Positions 42,801 through 53,800 of a stretch of DNA of 64,000 bases are shown here, one piece after another (the first letter of the stretch is position 1; each line of letters opens with the position of its first letter). This DNA comes from DASRAU01 sp035638075 (GTDB taxonomy: Bacteria > Acidobacteriota > Polarisedimenticolia > Gp22-AA2), in contig DASRAU010000029.1 in NCBI GenBank assembly GCA_035638075.1, positions 124,001 through 188,000 of the forward strand. The letters run 5' to 3'. A model generated the notes under the pieces. That model did no database searches, was not told the DNA's origin, and was given only the letters and a program-made list of their open reading frames with translations. The translations under genes were made by a program, and so were the position numbers.

Positions 42801-45800
42801 CCGGGTCACCGAGCCCGTCGCCGTCGCGATCGGTGCAGGGATCGTCGGGATCGAGGACGCCATCGTGGTCCGCGTCCCCGGACGGGCCCTGGTTCAGGAG
42901 CAGCGCGAGACCGAAGCCACCGGCCACCGCCAGGTCCTGCTTGTGGCTCCGGCTGAAATCACCGGCGGCGAGCCCGATGGCGGAACGCCCGACCGCAAAC
43001 CGGCGACCGGGGGCGAAGGTCCCGTCGCCGACGCCGGAATAGACCGACACGTCGCCGGAATCGTCGTTCGCCACGGCGAGATCGAGCCGGCCATCCGCGT
43101 TCAGGTCCAGCGCGTACACGGCCAGCGGGAACTGCCCCGTCGGAGACGAGCCGAACGGGACGAACGTGTCATGTCCCCGGCCGAGCTGGATCGTCATCTG
43201 GTCGAGGAAGCGATCGACGATGGCGAGGTCGAGCTCGCCGTCTCCGTTGAAATCTTCCGCCACGACCGCGGAGGGACTACCGCCCTCGGTGACCCGAAGC
43301 GGCGGCCCGAATACCCCGCCGCCCAATCCGGGCAGGATCGTGACGCTTCCCGGCACGGCCGGCTCGGGGACGTCATGCCCGGCGTTCGCGGTGATCAAGT
43401 CGGGAATCGAATCGTGGTTGAAATCCGCCACGGACACCCAGAACGGAGTGTCGCCGGTCACGTAGCGCACGGAAGAGCCGAACCGGTTCGTGGCGTCGGC
43501 GAGATAGACCGTGACGTTGGCGGAGGCGGCGTTGGCGATGACCAGGTCGGGGCGCCGGTCGCCGTTGAGGTCCGCGATCGCGGCGGCGAACGGGCTGTTC
43601 ACGTCCGTCAGGAACGGCCCGGGCTGGAAGGTGCCGTCGCCGTTGCCGAATGACAGCTGGGCGACGCCGTGCGGCCAGATGCGCTGATTCACCGGGAGGT
43701 AGTCCTCGTTCGGTTCGAGGAATACGAGGTCGGGATTCTGGTCCGCGTTGATGTCGCCGCTCGAGACCCAGATGATGTTCGAGATGGACGCGGCGCCGCC
43801 GGGCTTCGGCTCGAACCCGCCGTCGGTTCGCGCCAGCAGGATGTGGCCCAAGGTGTTGCCATAGTAGTCGGGGGGGATTGCCGCCTCAGTGCCTGCGAGA
43901 TCGAGCAGCCCGTCGTTGTTCAGGTCGGCGGCGGCCACGTACGAATCGAACCAGGAGCCGACGGACTGCGGATCGAACCGCCCTTGCCCGAGGCCCTGGA
44001 GGACGAAGAGTGAATCGCTTCCCCTGTTGACCACGACGAGGTCGGGAAGGGCATCGTCGTCCAGCAGCGCCGCTGCGGCGGCCTGCGGATCGGGTCCGGA
44101 GATCGCGCTTCCCGTGGGCAGGAAATCGAGCGCCCCCTGGTTCATGACGAAAGCGATGAAGTCGGGAGAATCGCAAGGGATCAACAGGTCCAGCCGGCCG
44201 TCGCCGTCGAGATCCGCGGTGCGCAAGGAGAGAGGAAATGCCCCCCCTCCGAGCACGAAGGTCGAATGGCCGGGGGTGGGAAGACCGGCCGACGATCCCT
44301 TGTAGGACACCAGCAGGCTCTGGCTTCCCCGGGTCAGCACCAGGAGATCGCCGACGCCGTCGCCGTCGAAGTCCGACGCCGCGAGCAGCGGACTGAGAAG
44401 CGGAATGAAGGAAGTCCATGTCAGTTGAACCGGACTCGCCCAGCCTCCGTCTCCAAGCCCCGGGTAGACGAGAAGCCCCTGGGCAGGAGAGGCGAGCGCG
44501 ACGACGGCATCCGGCAGGCCGTCCCCGGTGAAGTCACCGACCGCAAGATCGCTCGAGGCCCCGCCGGGCGGCACCGTCGTCTGGCCCGGTGCGAACGTGC
44601 GCGAGCCCGGCTGCATGAGCATCGAGACGAAGCCGCCGGTGGCCCGAAGGACCAGGTCGGGCAGACCATCCCGGTTCACGTCCCCCAGGCGCATCCCGTC
44701 CGCCAGGAACGGCGTCGGCACGATCGACGGATCCTCGAATGTTCCGTCGCCGAGGCCCCGATGCAGCGCGAGGGCCGGTCCGTTGTCGTTCGAACCAGCG
44801 ACTGCCAGGTCCATGAAGCCGTCCTGGTCGAAGTCCGCGGCGATCATCGCGCCGGCGTTGTGCACCGTCGCGAGATGCACCGGAGAAGCGAACAGGCGCG
44901 GCCCCGTCCCCTCGAACAGCAGCACCTCGCCCGCGAACAACAGACGGACGGCGAGGTCGTTGCGGCCGTCGCCGTTGAAGTCGGCCACCACCACGTCCTG
45001 GGGCAGGGGCCCGGCCTCGACGACGGGACTGCGGTACAGGGAGGCGAACGAGGGAGTGGCACAGGCGTCCCCCATGCCGTCGCCGTCCGCATCCTCCTGT
45101 CCCGGATTCGCGGTGCCCGGGCAGTTGTCGGCGGCGCAGACGTTCCCCGCGAAGCCGGGATTGCCGAAGCCGTCATGGTCGCTGTCGGTGCAGGCGTCGC
45201 AGGCATCGCCGATGCCGTCGCCGTCCGCGTCCTCCTGCTGTGGATTCGCGACATCCGGACAGGTATCGACATCCCGGCACACATCGTCTCCGTCCGTGTC
45301 CGGCCCGGCGGTATGCGGGCAGGGATCGCAGGCATCGCCGGGCCCGTCCGCGTCGGCGTCCGCCTGGGACGGGTTCGGCGCGGCGGGACAATTGTCGCGC
45401 GGGCACAGGCTCGCCGCGAAATCCGGGTCGCCGTAGCCGTCACCGTCGGTATCGGTACAGGGATCGACCGCATCGGCGATGCCGTCCCGGTCCTCATCGG
45501 CCGAGGCGCCCCGGCCGAGCAGGGCACCGAACGTATCGGAAGCGATCGTGGCAAGGTCGATGCGCGAGTCGCCGTCGATCCGTCCCGCCGCGAGGAAGGC
45601 CTGGATGGTCGGGGCCACGCTGAAGCGCGCCTGCGATCCGAACCCGCCCGCACCGTTCCCCGCCAGCACCACCGCCTCTCCCACGTCACCGAGGGTCGTC
45701 GGACGCCCGGTCGAAACCGCCAGGTCGAGATCGCCGTCCTCGTCGAGGTCCGCGGCGATGAGCCGGGTCGCTTTGGGGGGAAGCGACCCGTACGGCGTCC

Positions 45801-47778
45801 TCGAATCGAACGTCCCGTCCCCGTGGCCGAGCAGGATGGACACCGCGCCGTTCACGGTGTCGGTCCCGGCATTCGCGACAGCCAGGTCGGCGCGGCCGTC
45901 GCCATTGAAATCGCCCGCGGTCACATCGACCGGGGTCGGCCCGCCCGGGTAGGTCGCCGTCAGGCTGAAGGTCGTCCGGAAGTCGCGGTAGACGTCCACC
46001 TGGCCGGTCCCATAGACCGCGACGAAGTCAGGCATGGAGTTTCCATCGAGGTCCGTGATCAGGCAGCGCCCGCTGTCGCTCCTGAGAGAGAGCGCCGCTT
46101 GCGGGTTCGCAAAGGAGCCTTTCCCGTTTCCTTTGAAGACCCACAACCCTTTGCCCTGGTTCACACCGAGGATGTCGGCGTGATGATCGCCGTCGGCGTC
46201 TCCGGCCAGGACCTGGGCATTGGGGAAGTTCTGCAGGACGACCGCGGCGTGAAAGGCTCCCTGCGCGTCTCCGAGGAAGACCCGCGCAAGTGTCTCGTAG
46301 TCGTTCAGGACAACCAGGTCCGGATTGCCGTCCTCGTCGAAGTCGGCGGAGTCCATGCTGAAGCGAAAGCCGACGCCGGCGAAGAACGTGCTCGAGGTCC
46401 GGAAGCCCCCATCGCCCGTCGCCAGCAGGATCTCGACTCTCTGCTCGGAAAGCCCGCCGCTCACCTGCTGGAGCACCGCGACGTCGAGCAGGCCGTCGTG
46501 ATTGAAGTCACGGGCGACGAAGACCCGGGCGCCGCGGCCGACGAGCCGGCCCCGGGGGGATCCCGAGAACATCCCCTTCGGGCTTCCGAAGAACAGGCCG
46601 ATGTTGTCCTCGAGACTGTTGACGACGGCCAGATCGGGACGGCCGTCCGCGTCCAGGTCGGCGGTCGCGAGCGCCACGGCCTCGTCGCCGGTGGGGAAGC
46701 TCCCCGCCGGGTGGAATCCCCCACCCGGGTCGGCCGCCAGCACGGCGACCTCGGAGGCATCCACGAACGCCAGGTCGGTGCGGCCGTCCCGGCTGAAGTC
46801 GCCGGCGACGATCCCGAACCGCTTGCGCACGGTGTCCAGGGTGGGACCCGGCGTGAACTGGCCGCCTGCCGCTCCGAAATACAGCGTCGAGTTCTGGCCG
46901 TCGAAATTGGCCGTGGCCAGATCCGGCCGGCCGTCACCGTTCAGATCGGCGATGACCACGCCCCTCGGACCATCGCCGACGGCGAGCGGCAGCGGCGGCC
47001 GGTACCCACCCGCGCCGTCGGCGAAGTGAACCCGCACCTGGTCCACCTGCTGGATCGCCCGGGCGATGTCCGGATGACCATCGCCGTCGAGATCGCCGAC
47101 CGCTTCCCCCCCGGTCCCTGGATCGGGATCGAGCACGAGCGCCGGTGCGAAGGTCCCATTGCCGAGCCCCTTGTGGACCGAAAGCCCCTGGGCGCTGGTG
47201 ACGAGGAGATCGAGGTTCGCATCGCCGTCCAGGCGGAAGAGGCGCAGGTGATTCGGCACGACGCCGAGCGCCAGCGGCACCGAAGCCCCAAGAACGGCGC
47301 CCGGCCCACCGGCGAGAAACCGCGCTTCCGAAACTCCCGCCACGACGACGTCGTCGAAGCCATCGCCGTTGCAGTCGCCGACCGCGAGCGAAACCGGTGT
47401 TGTGCCGGCGGGATATCGCACCGCCGGGGCGAACCCACCATCGCCGTTCCCGAGGAGGACCGCGATGTCCTGTGTCCCTTTGTTCACCGCGAGAACGTCG
47501 ACGGACCCGTTGCCGTCGAAGTCCACGAGGGCGACGTCCTGGGACCCCGCGCCGGTTTCGAGCCTGAGCGTCGAGAAGATCGGCCGGATGGAGACCGGAG
47601 CGAAGGGGGCAATGCCGGGTCCGGGCGGTCTCGCCGTCGCAATGCTTCCCGGGTGCTGGACGATCGATGAGTCCTGGGCCAGGGCGGACAAGGCCACGAT
47701 CGACAGCCCGGCCAGGATCGTCGCCAGCCAGGTGGCGCCGGCGCGCGCCGGGATCCGCAGGAGGTTCTTGATAGGCAT
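39865..47778 (-). CDS. Giant exoprotein B (2637 aa): FG-GAP propellers, TSP3 arrays, HYR-like and FnIII-like domains
   Basis: ATG at 47778 (MPIKNLLRIPARAG) with signal helix TWLATILAGLSIVALSALAQ (about 16-35) and AGAGGAG upstream. Order: FG-GAP block 1 (about 63-757, e.g. ALVDFDGNGSVDVLAVN), TSP3 (763-907), FG-GAP block 2 (910-1627), TSP3 (1633-1897), DPQ domain with FDLDSVLGC (about 1900-2110), PKD-like module, two HYR-like domains, LWPPNHDL domain, FnIII-like end module with SCDGGCP and a SRSTRR tail. Unlike A and D it has no N-terminal TSP3 block, and its first residues are propeller. It lies 29 nt after the stop of giant C and is almost certainly co-transcribed with C and D. No enzymatic motif was found; a calcium-stabilised extracellular structural role is inferred. 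Confidence 0.92.
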   Translation of the reverse strand: MPIKNLLRIPARAGATWLATILAGLSIVALSALAQDSSIVQHPGSIATARPPGPGIAPFAPVSIRPIFSTLRLETGAGSQDVALVDFDGNGSVDVLAVNKGTQDIAVLLGNGDGGFAPAVRYPAGTTPVSLAVGDCNGDGFDDVVVAGVSEARFLAGGPGAVLGASVPLALGVVPNHLRLFRLDGDANLDLLVTSAQGLSVHKGLGNGTFAPALVLDPDPGTGGEAVGDLDGDGHPDIARAIQQVDQVRVHFADGAGGYRPPLPLAVGDGPRGVVIADLNGDGRPDLATANFDGQNSTLYFGAAGGQFTPGPTLDTVRKRFGIVAGDFSRDGRTDLAFVDASEVAVLAADPGGGFHPAGSFPTGDEAVALATADLDADGRPDLAVVNSLEDNIGLFFGSPKGMFSGSPRGRLVGRGARVFVARDFNHDGLLDVAVLQQVSGGLSEQRVEILLATGDGGFRTSSTFFAGVGFRFSMDSADFDEDGNPDLVVLNDYETLARVFLGDAQGAFHAAVVLQNFPNAQVLAGDADGDHHADILGVNQGKGLWVFKGNGKGSFANPQAALSLRSDSGRCLITDLDGNSMPDFVAVYGTGQVDVYRDFRTTFSLTATYPGGPTPVDVTAGDFNGDGRADLAVANAGTDTVNGAVSILLGHGDGTFDSRTPYGSLPPKATRLIAADLDEDGDLDLAVSTGRPTTLGDVGEAVVLAGNGAGGFGSQARFSVAPTIQAFLAAGRIDGDSRIDLATIASDTFGALLGRGASADEDRDGIADAVDPCTDTDGDGYGDPDFAASLCPRDNCPAAPNPSQADADADGPGDACDPCPHTAGPDTDGDDVCRDVDTCPDVANPQQEDADGDGIGDACDACTDSDHDGFGNPGFAGNVCAADNCPGTANPGQEDADGDGMGDACATPSFASLYRSPVVEAGPLPQDVVVADFNGDGRNDLAVRLLFAGEVLLFEGTGPRLFASPVHLATVHNAGAMIAADFDQDGFMDLAVAGSNDNGPALALHRGLGDGTFEDPSIVPTPFLADGMRLGDVNRDGLPDLVLRATGGFVSMLMQPGSRTFAPGQTTVPPGGASSDLAVGDFTGDGLPDAVVALASPAQGLLVYPGLGDGGWASPVQLTWTSFIPLLSPLLAASDFDGDGVGDLLVLTRGSQSLLVSYKGSSAGLPTPGHSTFVLGGGAFPLSLRTADLDGDGRLDLLIPCDSPDFIAFVMNQGALDFLPTGSAISGPDPQAAAAALLDDDALPDLVVVNRGSDSLFVLQGLGQGRFDPQSVGSWFDSYVAAADLNNDGLLDLAGTEAAIPPDYYGNTLGHILLARTDGGFEPKPGGAASISNIIWVSSGDINADQNPDLVFLEPNEDYLPVNQRIWPHGVAQLSFGNGDGTFQPGPFLTDVNSPFAAAIADLNGDRRPDLVIANAASANVTVYLADATNRFGSSVRYVTGDTPFWVSVADFNHDSIPDLITANAGHDVPEPAVPGSVTILPGLGGGVFGPPLRVTEGGSPSAVVAEDFNGDGELDLAIVDRFLDQMTIQLGRGHDTFVPFGSSPTGQFPLAVYALDLNADGRLDLAVANDDSGDVSVYSGVGDGTFAPGRRFAVGRSAIGLAAGDFSRSHKQDLAVAGGFGLALLLNQGPSGDADHDGVLDPDDPCTDRDGDGLGDPDFLSNTCPKDNCPAVPNPNQANADGDPFGDACDACTDGDHDSYGTPGPATICVIDNCPFIANSDQADLDADGLGDACDPCTDRDGDGFGDFGPPRDQCALDNCPQVPNPDQANADQDFFGDACDPCPLDGSNDVDNDGLCASQDNCPDRRNPGQEDRDGDGAGDACDNCPDRVNASQADADGDGLGDACDVCPAIPDPPQLDGDADGVGDACDNCPQTSNPAQEDRDADGSGDACQPTLEILSLASEGDEVHVRLRSRDPQGEALSGLARVIAGAGHATTLGDAYATSDCGAGFLPESIPGRGIGYTNAAIGEPVLFDLDSVLGCQDGQPDYLTAVGPCDAPAGPFDVFLPLKQFTPPFSVCVRPVSATSGGYQLSILAVLPDSLTVASETQRIVWQQGFSGGFPQRLLFESLAAPEDYTLDLTVTDGNTLPVKDSSPLPYRGETFLVLEASAANGPPEAHASAAAGAVECDRPGGAVVALDGTGSTDADSSPGTQDDIASYAWFEHYGEAGETLLGSGATLKVTLPLGTHAITLKVTDQSGESDTDVVSVTVHDTAGPDLDCPTVLPAGCTGPTGAEVSVVATASDVCGGSVTITNSHNSGGADASGGYPFGTTNVTFTATDATGNQSQCTVPVTVANQQAPILNCPSSLPAAECSGAGGAYVALQATATDVCGRGLTVSNDHTGAGLDASGAYPLGTTTVLFTARDAEGHASTCTTQVTVRDTQPPTLSVLTDPSVLWPPNHDLVPVEARFVAEDVCGAGVRVELVSVSSSESDDSSGTADGATTGDVQGATLGTADASILLRAEREGKGPGRVYELRYRAIDAAGNLTTAIGVVTVPHDLGQGPEPLLMRLEPVAAGATAQRIYWPALKEATGYDVIRGTLSQVRRINGMTNLGAVVVLARGTTLTTVSEPMTTAVPPVGDAFFYLVQERTADRGGTGWGSEPAPWPRELGSCDGGCPGQSDGAPATGGSRSTRR
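40196..40302. repeat. 107-bp direct repeat, copy 2 (identical to 30234-30340)
   Basis: Second copy of the identical segment, 9962 bp from the first. Homologous recombination between them would delete giant A and rejoin giant B to A's last codons in frame. Confidence 0.85.
42090..42870 (-). repeat. TSP3-encoding tandem repeat array in giant B
   Basis: About 0.8 kb of imperfect tandem repeats encoding TSP3 units (DNCPAVPNPNQANADGDPFG, DPCTDRDGDGFGDFGPP). A shorter array lies at about 45060-45480 in the same gene. Confidence 0.8.
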
Positions 47779-47807
47779 GACGGAACTCCTCTACATCCGA
47801 CCTCGAA

Positions 47808-50800
47808 TCACTTGCGTCTCAACTCGCCTCCCGAGCCGGGGGCGGCGTCAGATGGCCCCGGGCAGCCGCCGTCGCAGGAGCCCGGCTCGCGCGGCCACGG
47901 AGCCGGCTCGGAGCCCCAGCCGGTGCCGCCGCGGTCGGCGGTGCGCTCCTGGACGAGGTAGAAGAAGGCGTCGCCGACGGGCGGGACAGCCGTCGTCATC
48001 GGCTCGCTCACGGTGGTCAGCGCCGTGTGGCGCGCGAGCACCCCCACTGCGCCAAGATTGGTCGCGCCGTTCTCGCGCCGCACCTGGCTCAGCGTGCCGC
48101 GGATGACGTCGTAGCCGGTGGCGTCCTTCAGGGCCGGCCAGAAGATTCGCTGTGCCCTCGCGCCGGCCGAGACCGGCTCGAGACGCATCAGCAGCGGCTC
48201 GGGTCCCTGCCCCAGATCGTGCGGCACGGTGACGACGCCGATAGCCATCGTCGCGTTGCCGGCTGCGTCGGTGGCCCGGTAGCGCAACTCGTAGACGCGC
48301 CCCGAGCCCTTCCCTTCCCGCTCGGCGCGCAGGAGGAGGCTGGCGTCGGCGGCGCCGACAGTCGCGCCCTGGATGTCGGCCGTGGTCGCTCCGTCGGTCG
48401 TGCCGGCGCCGTCGTCGGACTCGCTCGAGGTGACCGCGACAAGCTCGACGCGCACTCCCGCGCCGCAGGCGTCATCGGCCACAAACCGTGCCTCGACCGG
48501 GACGAGATCGTGGTTCGGCGGCCACAGCACCGCCGGGTCGGTCAGGATGCTCAGCGTGGGGGGCTGCGTGTCGCGCACCATCACCTGCGTCGTGCACGAG
48601 GAGGTGTGCCCTTCGGCGTCGCGGGCGGTGAAGACCACGGAGGTCGAGCCCAGCGGGAACGCGCCCGACGCGTCGAGCCCGTCTCCGGTGCGGTCGTTGC
48701 TCACGGTCAGCCCGCGGCCGCAGACGTCGGTCGCGGTCGCCTGCAGCGCCACGTAGGCGCCGCCCGCGCCACTGCACTCCGCCGCCGGCAGCGACGCCGG
48801 ACAGTCGAGCACCGGCGCCTGCTGGTTGACCACGTGCACCCGGACGCTGCACTGTGACTGGTTGCCGCTCTGGTCAGTCGCGGTGAACGTGACGTTGGTG
48901 GTCCCGAAGGGATATGCGCCGCTGGCGTCGGCGCCCCCGGAGTTGCGACTGTTCGTGATGGTCACGGACCCGCCGCAGGCGTCCGACGCGCTCGCGATGA
49001 CGGTGACGTTCGCGCCGCTCGGGCCGGTGCATCCGGCCGGCATCACGCTCGGGCACTCGATCGCGGGCCCTGTCGTATCCCTCACGGTCACGGTGACGGT
49101 GTCGGTGTCGCTCTCTCCCGCCTGGTCGGTCACCTTCAAGGTGATGACATGCGCTCGGAGCGGCAGGGCCACTGTCAGGGATGAGCCGGCCCCGAGCAGC
49201 GCCTGCTCCGGCCCACCGTAATCCTCGTACCACTCGAACGACGCGATGTCGCTCGTGGTCCCGGGGGTCGAGTCCGGATCGGTCGAGCCGCCACCGTCGA
49301 GCGTGACCACCGCACCGGCCGCTCGATCGCACTCGACGGCTGGAGCGCCTGCGGAGGCCGCGGCCTGCGGCGCGGCGTTGGTCTCGAGCGCCAGGAACGT
49401 TTCGTCGTGGTGCAGGAACTGCTGGGTGGCGATCACCGGACGAGTGTTCCCGTCCGAAGCGACGACATCAATCCGGAACGGCTTGTCCGCTGCCAGCGGC
49501 GTCAGGTCAATTCGTGGGAATCGGCTGGCTGCGAATGGAACATGGACCGTGGCGCCGGTGTCGGGTCCCGTGACCCGGATGAAGCCGGGCAGGTAATCGA
49601 GAACGAGGAGGTCCTTGCCCGCGGATGCCGCGCCGACTCTGCGGACGCAGACCGAGAAGGGCGGAGTCCGGCCCGTGAGCGGCTGATAGGTGTCGAACGT
49701 CAGCTGACCATCGGAGCAATTTCCGATCGCCAGCACGAAGTCGGGGATTCCGTCGATGCAGCCGATGGCGCTGTCAAGATCGAAGAGGTAGGGATCCCCA
49801 AAGGACTCGTACGTGTAGCCGATGCCTTCTCCCGGAACACCGTCGGGGAAATAACCGGCGCTGCAATCCAGCGACTCATACACGTCCGGAATCGTGAAGG
49901 GACGGGTGCCGTAAGGGCTGATGCGGACTTCTCCGCTCAGCGGCTCGTTCTGCGGATCGGTGGCGTGGACGCGCATGTGCACGCCGCCGTCCTCCCGCGA
50001 AACCGGAGCGTCCAGCGCCAGGGTGGGCTGGCAGGCGTCGCCGGAGCCGTCCTGGTCGGCATCCGCCTGCGCCGGATCCGCCGCCGCCGGGCAGACGTCG
50101 CACACGTCGCCGACGGCATCGCCGTCCAGATCGGCCTGATCGAGGTTCCTGCGCGTCGGACAGTTGTCGCAGAGATCCCCCACGAAGTCCCCATCGCCAT
50201 CGGCCTGAACAAAGTTCGCCACCTCGATACAGTTGTCACAGGAGTCTCCGAGACCGTCGTGATCGGCGTCCTCCTGACCGGGGTTCGCCCTCGTCGGACA
50301 GTTGTCGTGGGAACAAACGCCGTCGCCGTCCGCGTCGTTGGTCGGATCGTCGGGACAGAGATCGCAGAGATCGCCGAGGCCATCCTGGTCGCGGTCCTGC
50401 TGTCCCGGATTCGGCAGGCCGGGGCAATTGTCCCTGACGCACGTCGAAGGGAGCGGCCACGGATCTCCGAACCCGTCCCCGTCCACGTCCGTGCACGGGT
50501 CGCAGAGGTCCCCGAGCCCATCGTGGTCCGTGTCGGCCTGATTCGGGTTGGAAATGCCCGGACAGTTGTCCAGAGGACACGTGTTCAGAGGGAAACCCGG
50601 ATCTCCCATCCCGTCCCCATCCCGATCGTTGCAGGCATCGCAGGCGTCACCGAGCCCGTCATGGTCGACATCGTTCTGCTCGGGGTTCGGAATGGCCGGG
50701 CAGTTGTCGAGCGCGCACTGATTCGGGAATCCCGGGTTGCCTTTCCCGTCGCCGTCGGAATCGGTGCATGGGTCGCAGGCATCGCCGATGCCGTCGTGAT

Positions 50801-53800
50801 CGAAATCCACCTGGGTGGGATTGAAACTCAATGGGCAGTTGTCGGCAGAGCACGCCTCTCCCGGCTGACCCAGGCCATCGTGGTCGAAGTCGGTGCAGGA
50901 ATCGCAGGCATCACCCAGTCCATCGAAGTCCGAGTCCGCCTGAGACGGGTTGGGGATGCCCGGACAGTTGTCCACGCGACAAGTGCCCGGGAATCCCGCA
51001 TCGCGCGCGCCGTCGCCATCGCTGTCGGTGCAGGTGTCGCAGTTGTCCCCGATGCCATCGTGGTCGAAATCGGCCTGATCCGGGTTGTAGACGGACTGGC
51101 AGTTGTCGATCGGACAGGTCGCAGCGGGAAAGCCGGGAAGTCCGTACCCGTCGTGATCCGGGTCGGTGCATGAATCACAGGCGTCGCCCGTGCCATCCTG
51201 GTCCGAATCGAAATTGCCGGGATTCTTGAGGCCGGGGCAATTGTCGCGAGGGCAGGTGGGGTTGACGCTTCCGATATCGTAGGTGGAATCGCCGTCCAGA
51301 TCGATGCAGCCGTCGCAGGCGTCGCCGAGATGGTCGCCGTCGAGGTCGATCTGGTCGGGGTTGGAGAGCGTCGGACAATTGTCGAGGGGACAGGTGCGCG
51401 CTGACGACGGACTCCCGAGTCCGTCTCCGTCCGGATCGGTGCAGGGGTCGCACGCGTCTCCCGGCCCGTCATGGTCGGCGTCGGTCTGATCCGAGTTGTA
51501 CGCGGACGGGCAATTGTCGGGCAGGCACGTGTTCGCCGGGAACCCGGGATCCCCGCGCCCGTCTCCGTCCGTGTCGGTGCACGGGTCGCAGACGTCCCCG
51601 ATGTGATCGTGATCCGCATCGCCCTGGTCCGGGTTGGCAGTGGCGGGGCAGTTGTCGAGAGCGCAGGTCGCGAAGGGCGAACCGGTGACTCCGAATCCGT
51701 CCGCGTCGAGGTCGAGACAGGGATCCCGATCGTCGGTCAGCCCGTCGTGGTCCTGGTCCTGGTCGAACACCACGACCGACTCGCCATGTCCGGTGACAGC
51801 CGCGCTCCGTTCGACGACCGGGGTGTTGCCGTCCGTCACGGTGATCCGCAGGACGTAGGAGGTCCCTGCTTTCAGCGCATTGGGTATCGTCAGCCGGTCC
51901 GGGAGTCCGCCGGCGAAGGACGCGCTGACGACGGCATCGTAAGGATGGTCCGAGAGCCGGGCGAGCTGGTCGTTCGCTTCCGTCACGTACAGCGAGAAGA
52001 ACCCGTCCGGCGAGGGATAATGCGAGAAGCAGACCTGAGCCGGAAGCGTGGCGTTCGCGACATTCAGCGCGAAAGGTTCGAATTCGTTGGAATAAGAAGG
52101 ATTCTCGCAAGAGCCCAGGAAGATGGCCAGGCTCGGATGCGGATTGTCGTTGTCGCAACCGACTGCCTCGCGATCCGCGATGAACTTGTAGTTCTTGTCG
52201 TACGAGTCATACACCACGCGTTCGCTGGCCCCCGGAAACGGGAATGACGCCTCCAGGGCACAGGGATCGGGGACTTTTTCGAGATTCGGAAGGACCACCC
52301 CGCTCGCCGGCCCCAGAATGGTCACGGTGGTCTGCAGCACTTCGCCCTGAGGATCCGAAGCCGCGGCCCGGACCTCGAGATCCGACCCGCCGTCCTGGGT
52401 CACGCCGAACAGGACGAGGGAGGGCTGGCAGGCGTCGCCGGCTCCATCGTGATCGACGTCCCCCTGATCCTGTGATGCCACCGACGGGCAGTTGTCGCAC
52501 GCGTCGCCGAACCCGTCCCCGTCGGTATCGACCTGGCCCGGATCGGCGACCCCGGGGCAGCCATCCACCGAGCCGCAGACACCATCCCCATCCGGATCGT
52601 CCAGCGAGTCGTCGGGACAGGGATCGCAGGCGTCGCCACGCCCATCCAGGTCCCGATCGGACTGATCCGGATTCGCCACGTCCGGGCAGTCGTCCATCCC
52701 GCAAGTGACCGACGGCGACGTACGGTCCCCGAACCCGTCGCCGTCCCGGTCGATACAGGTATCGGTGGCGTCATCGACGCCATCGGCATCGGTGTCGGGC
52801 CGGCCCGCCGCATTGAGCCCGAGACAGAGATCCCTCCCCCCCAGGACGACGTCCGGGCGCCCGTCTCCATCGGCGTCCAGGATGGACATGGCATACGCTC
52901 CCTCCCCCCAAAAGAACCTCTGCGGCGGCCCGAAGCGTCCGTCACCTGATCCGCGATTAACCGTCACACCGAAAACGCCACCACCGGAGGGCCACTCTCC
53001 AGACAGGATGTCCACGTGGCCATCGCCATCCACCTTCTCGATGAACACGGGCGCAAGGTTCATCGCGATGGTCGTCCCAGAGTCGAAGGAGCCGTCTCCC
53101 CGACCGAGATAGACCTTGCCAGCCGCGACGAGGTCGGCACGTCCGTCTTCGTTGAGGTCTCCCGCCGCGGCGCCGTACCTGTTGCCAATCGGAAGGGAGG
53201 TTTGGCAGTTCAGGGACGCGGCCTCGTCAACAAGGCAGACGACACCGTAGGTGAGGGTCGAAATGAACAGGTCGTCCGTGCCGTTTCCATCGAAATCGGC
53301 CGAAGTCATGGTGCTGGCGTACTGGACGCCCAGGGTCGTGTAGTGAGGCGGAGCGAACTGTCCGCCTCCCAGACCGATGAAGATGCCGATGCGCGGCTGA
53401 TCCGTGCCGAGGTCGCCCTTGTTCAGCAGCACCGCGAGGTCGAGCCTGGAGTCGTCGTTGAAGTGACCGGCGACAATCGCAATCGGGATCCGTGCCGCGT
53501 GCAGGACCGGACCGGTCCGGAACGAGCCATCGCCGGCTCCAAAAAGGAGAGAGAGGAAGTTTCGGGAGGAGTCGACGATGGCGACATCGGACAGGCCGTC
53601 TCCGTCGAGATCGCGGGCGACGAAGGCGAAGATGTCGGCGCTGAAGGACAGGACGGGTCCTTCGTGGAACCCTCCCTGCCCGTCGTTCATGAAGACGCGG
53701 AGCCAGCGCCGGGGATTGCTGCCGCCGTTGTAGGCGCCATCCAGAGCCACGAGATCCACGTGCCCATCACCGTTCAAATCGGCGGCATCCGACTGGATGA

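Noticed and set aside
50030..51750. Regular repeats could be taken for a CRISPR array
   Set aside because: The repeats are coding, degenerate and about 137 nt long in frame, with no constant repeat/unique spacer structure.
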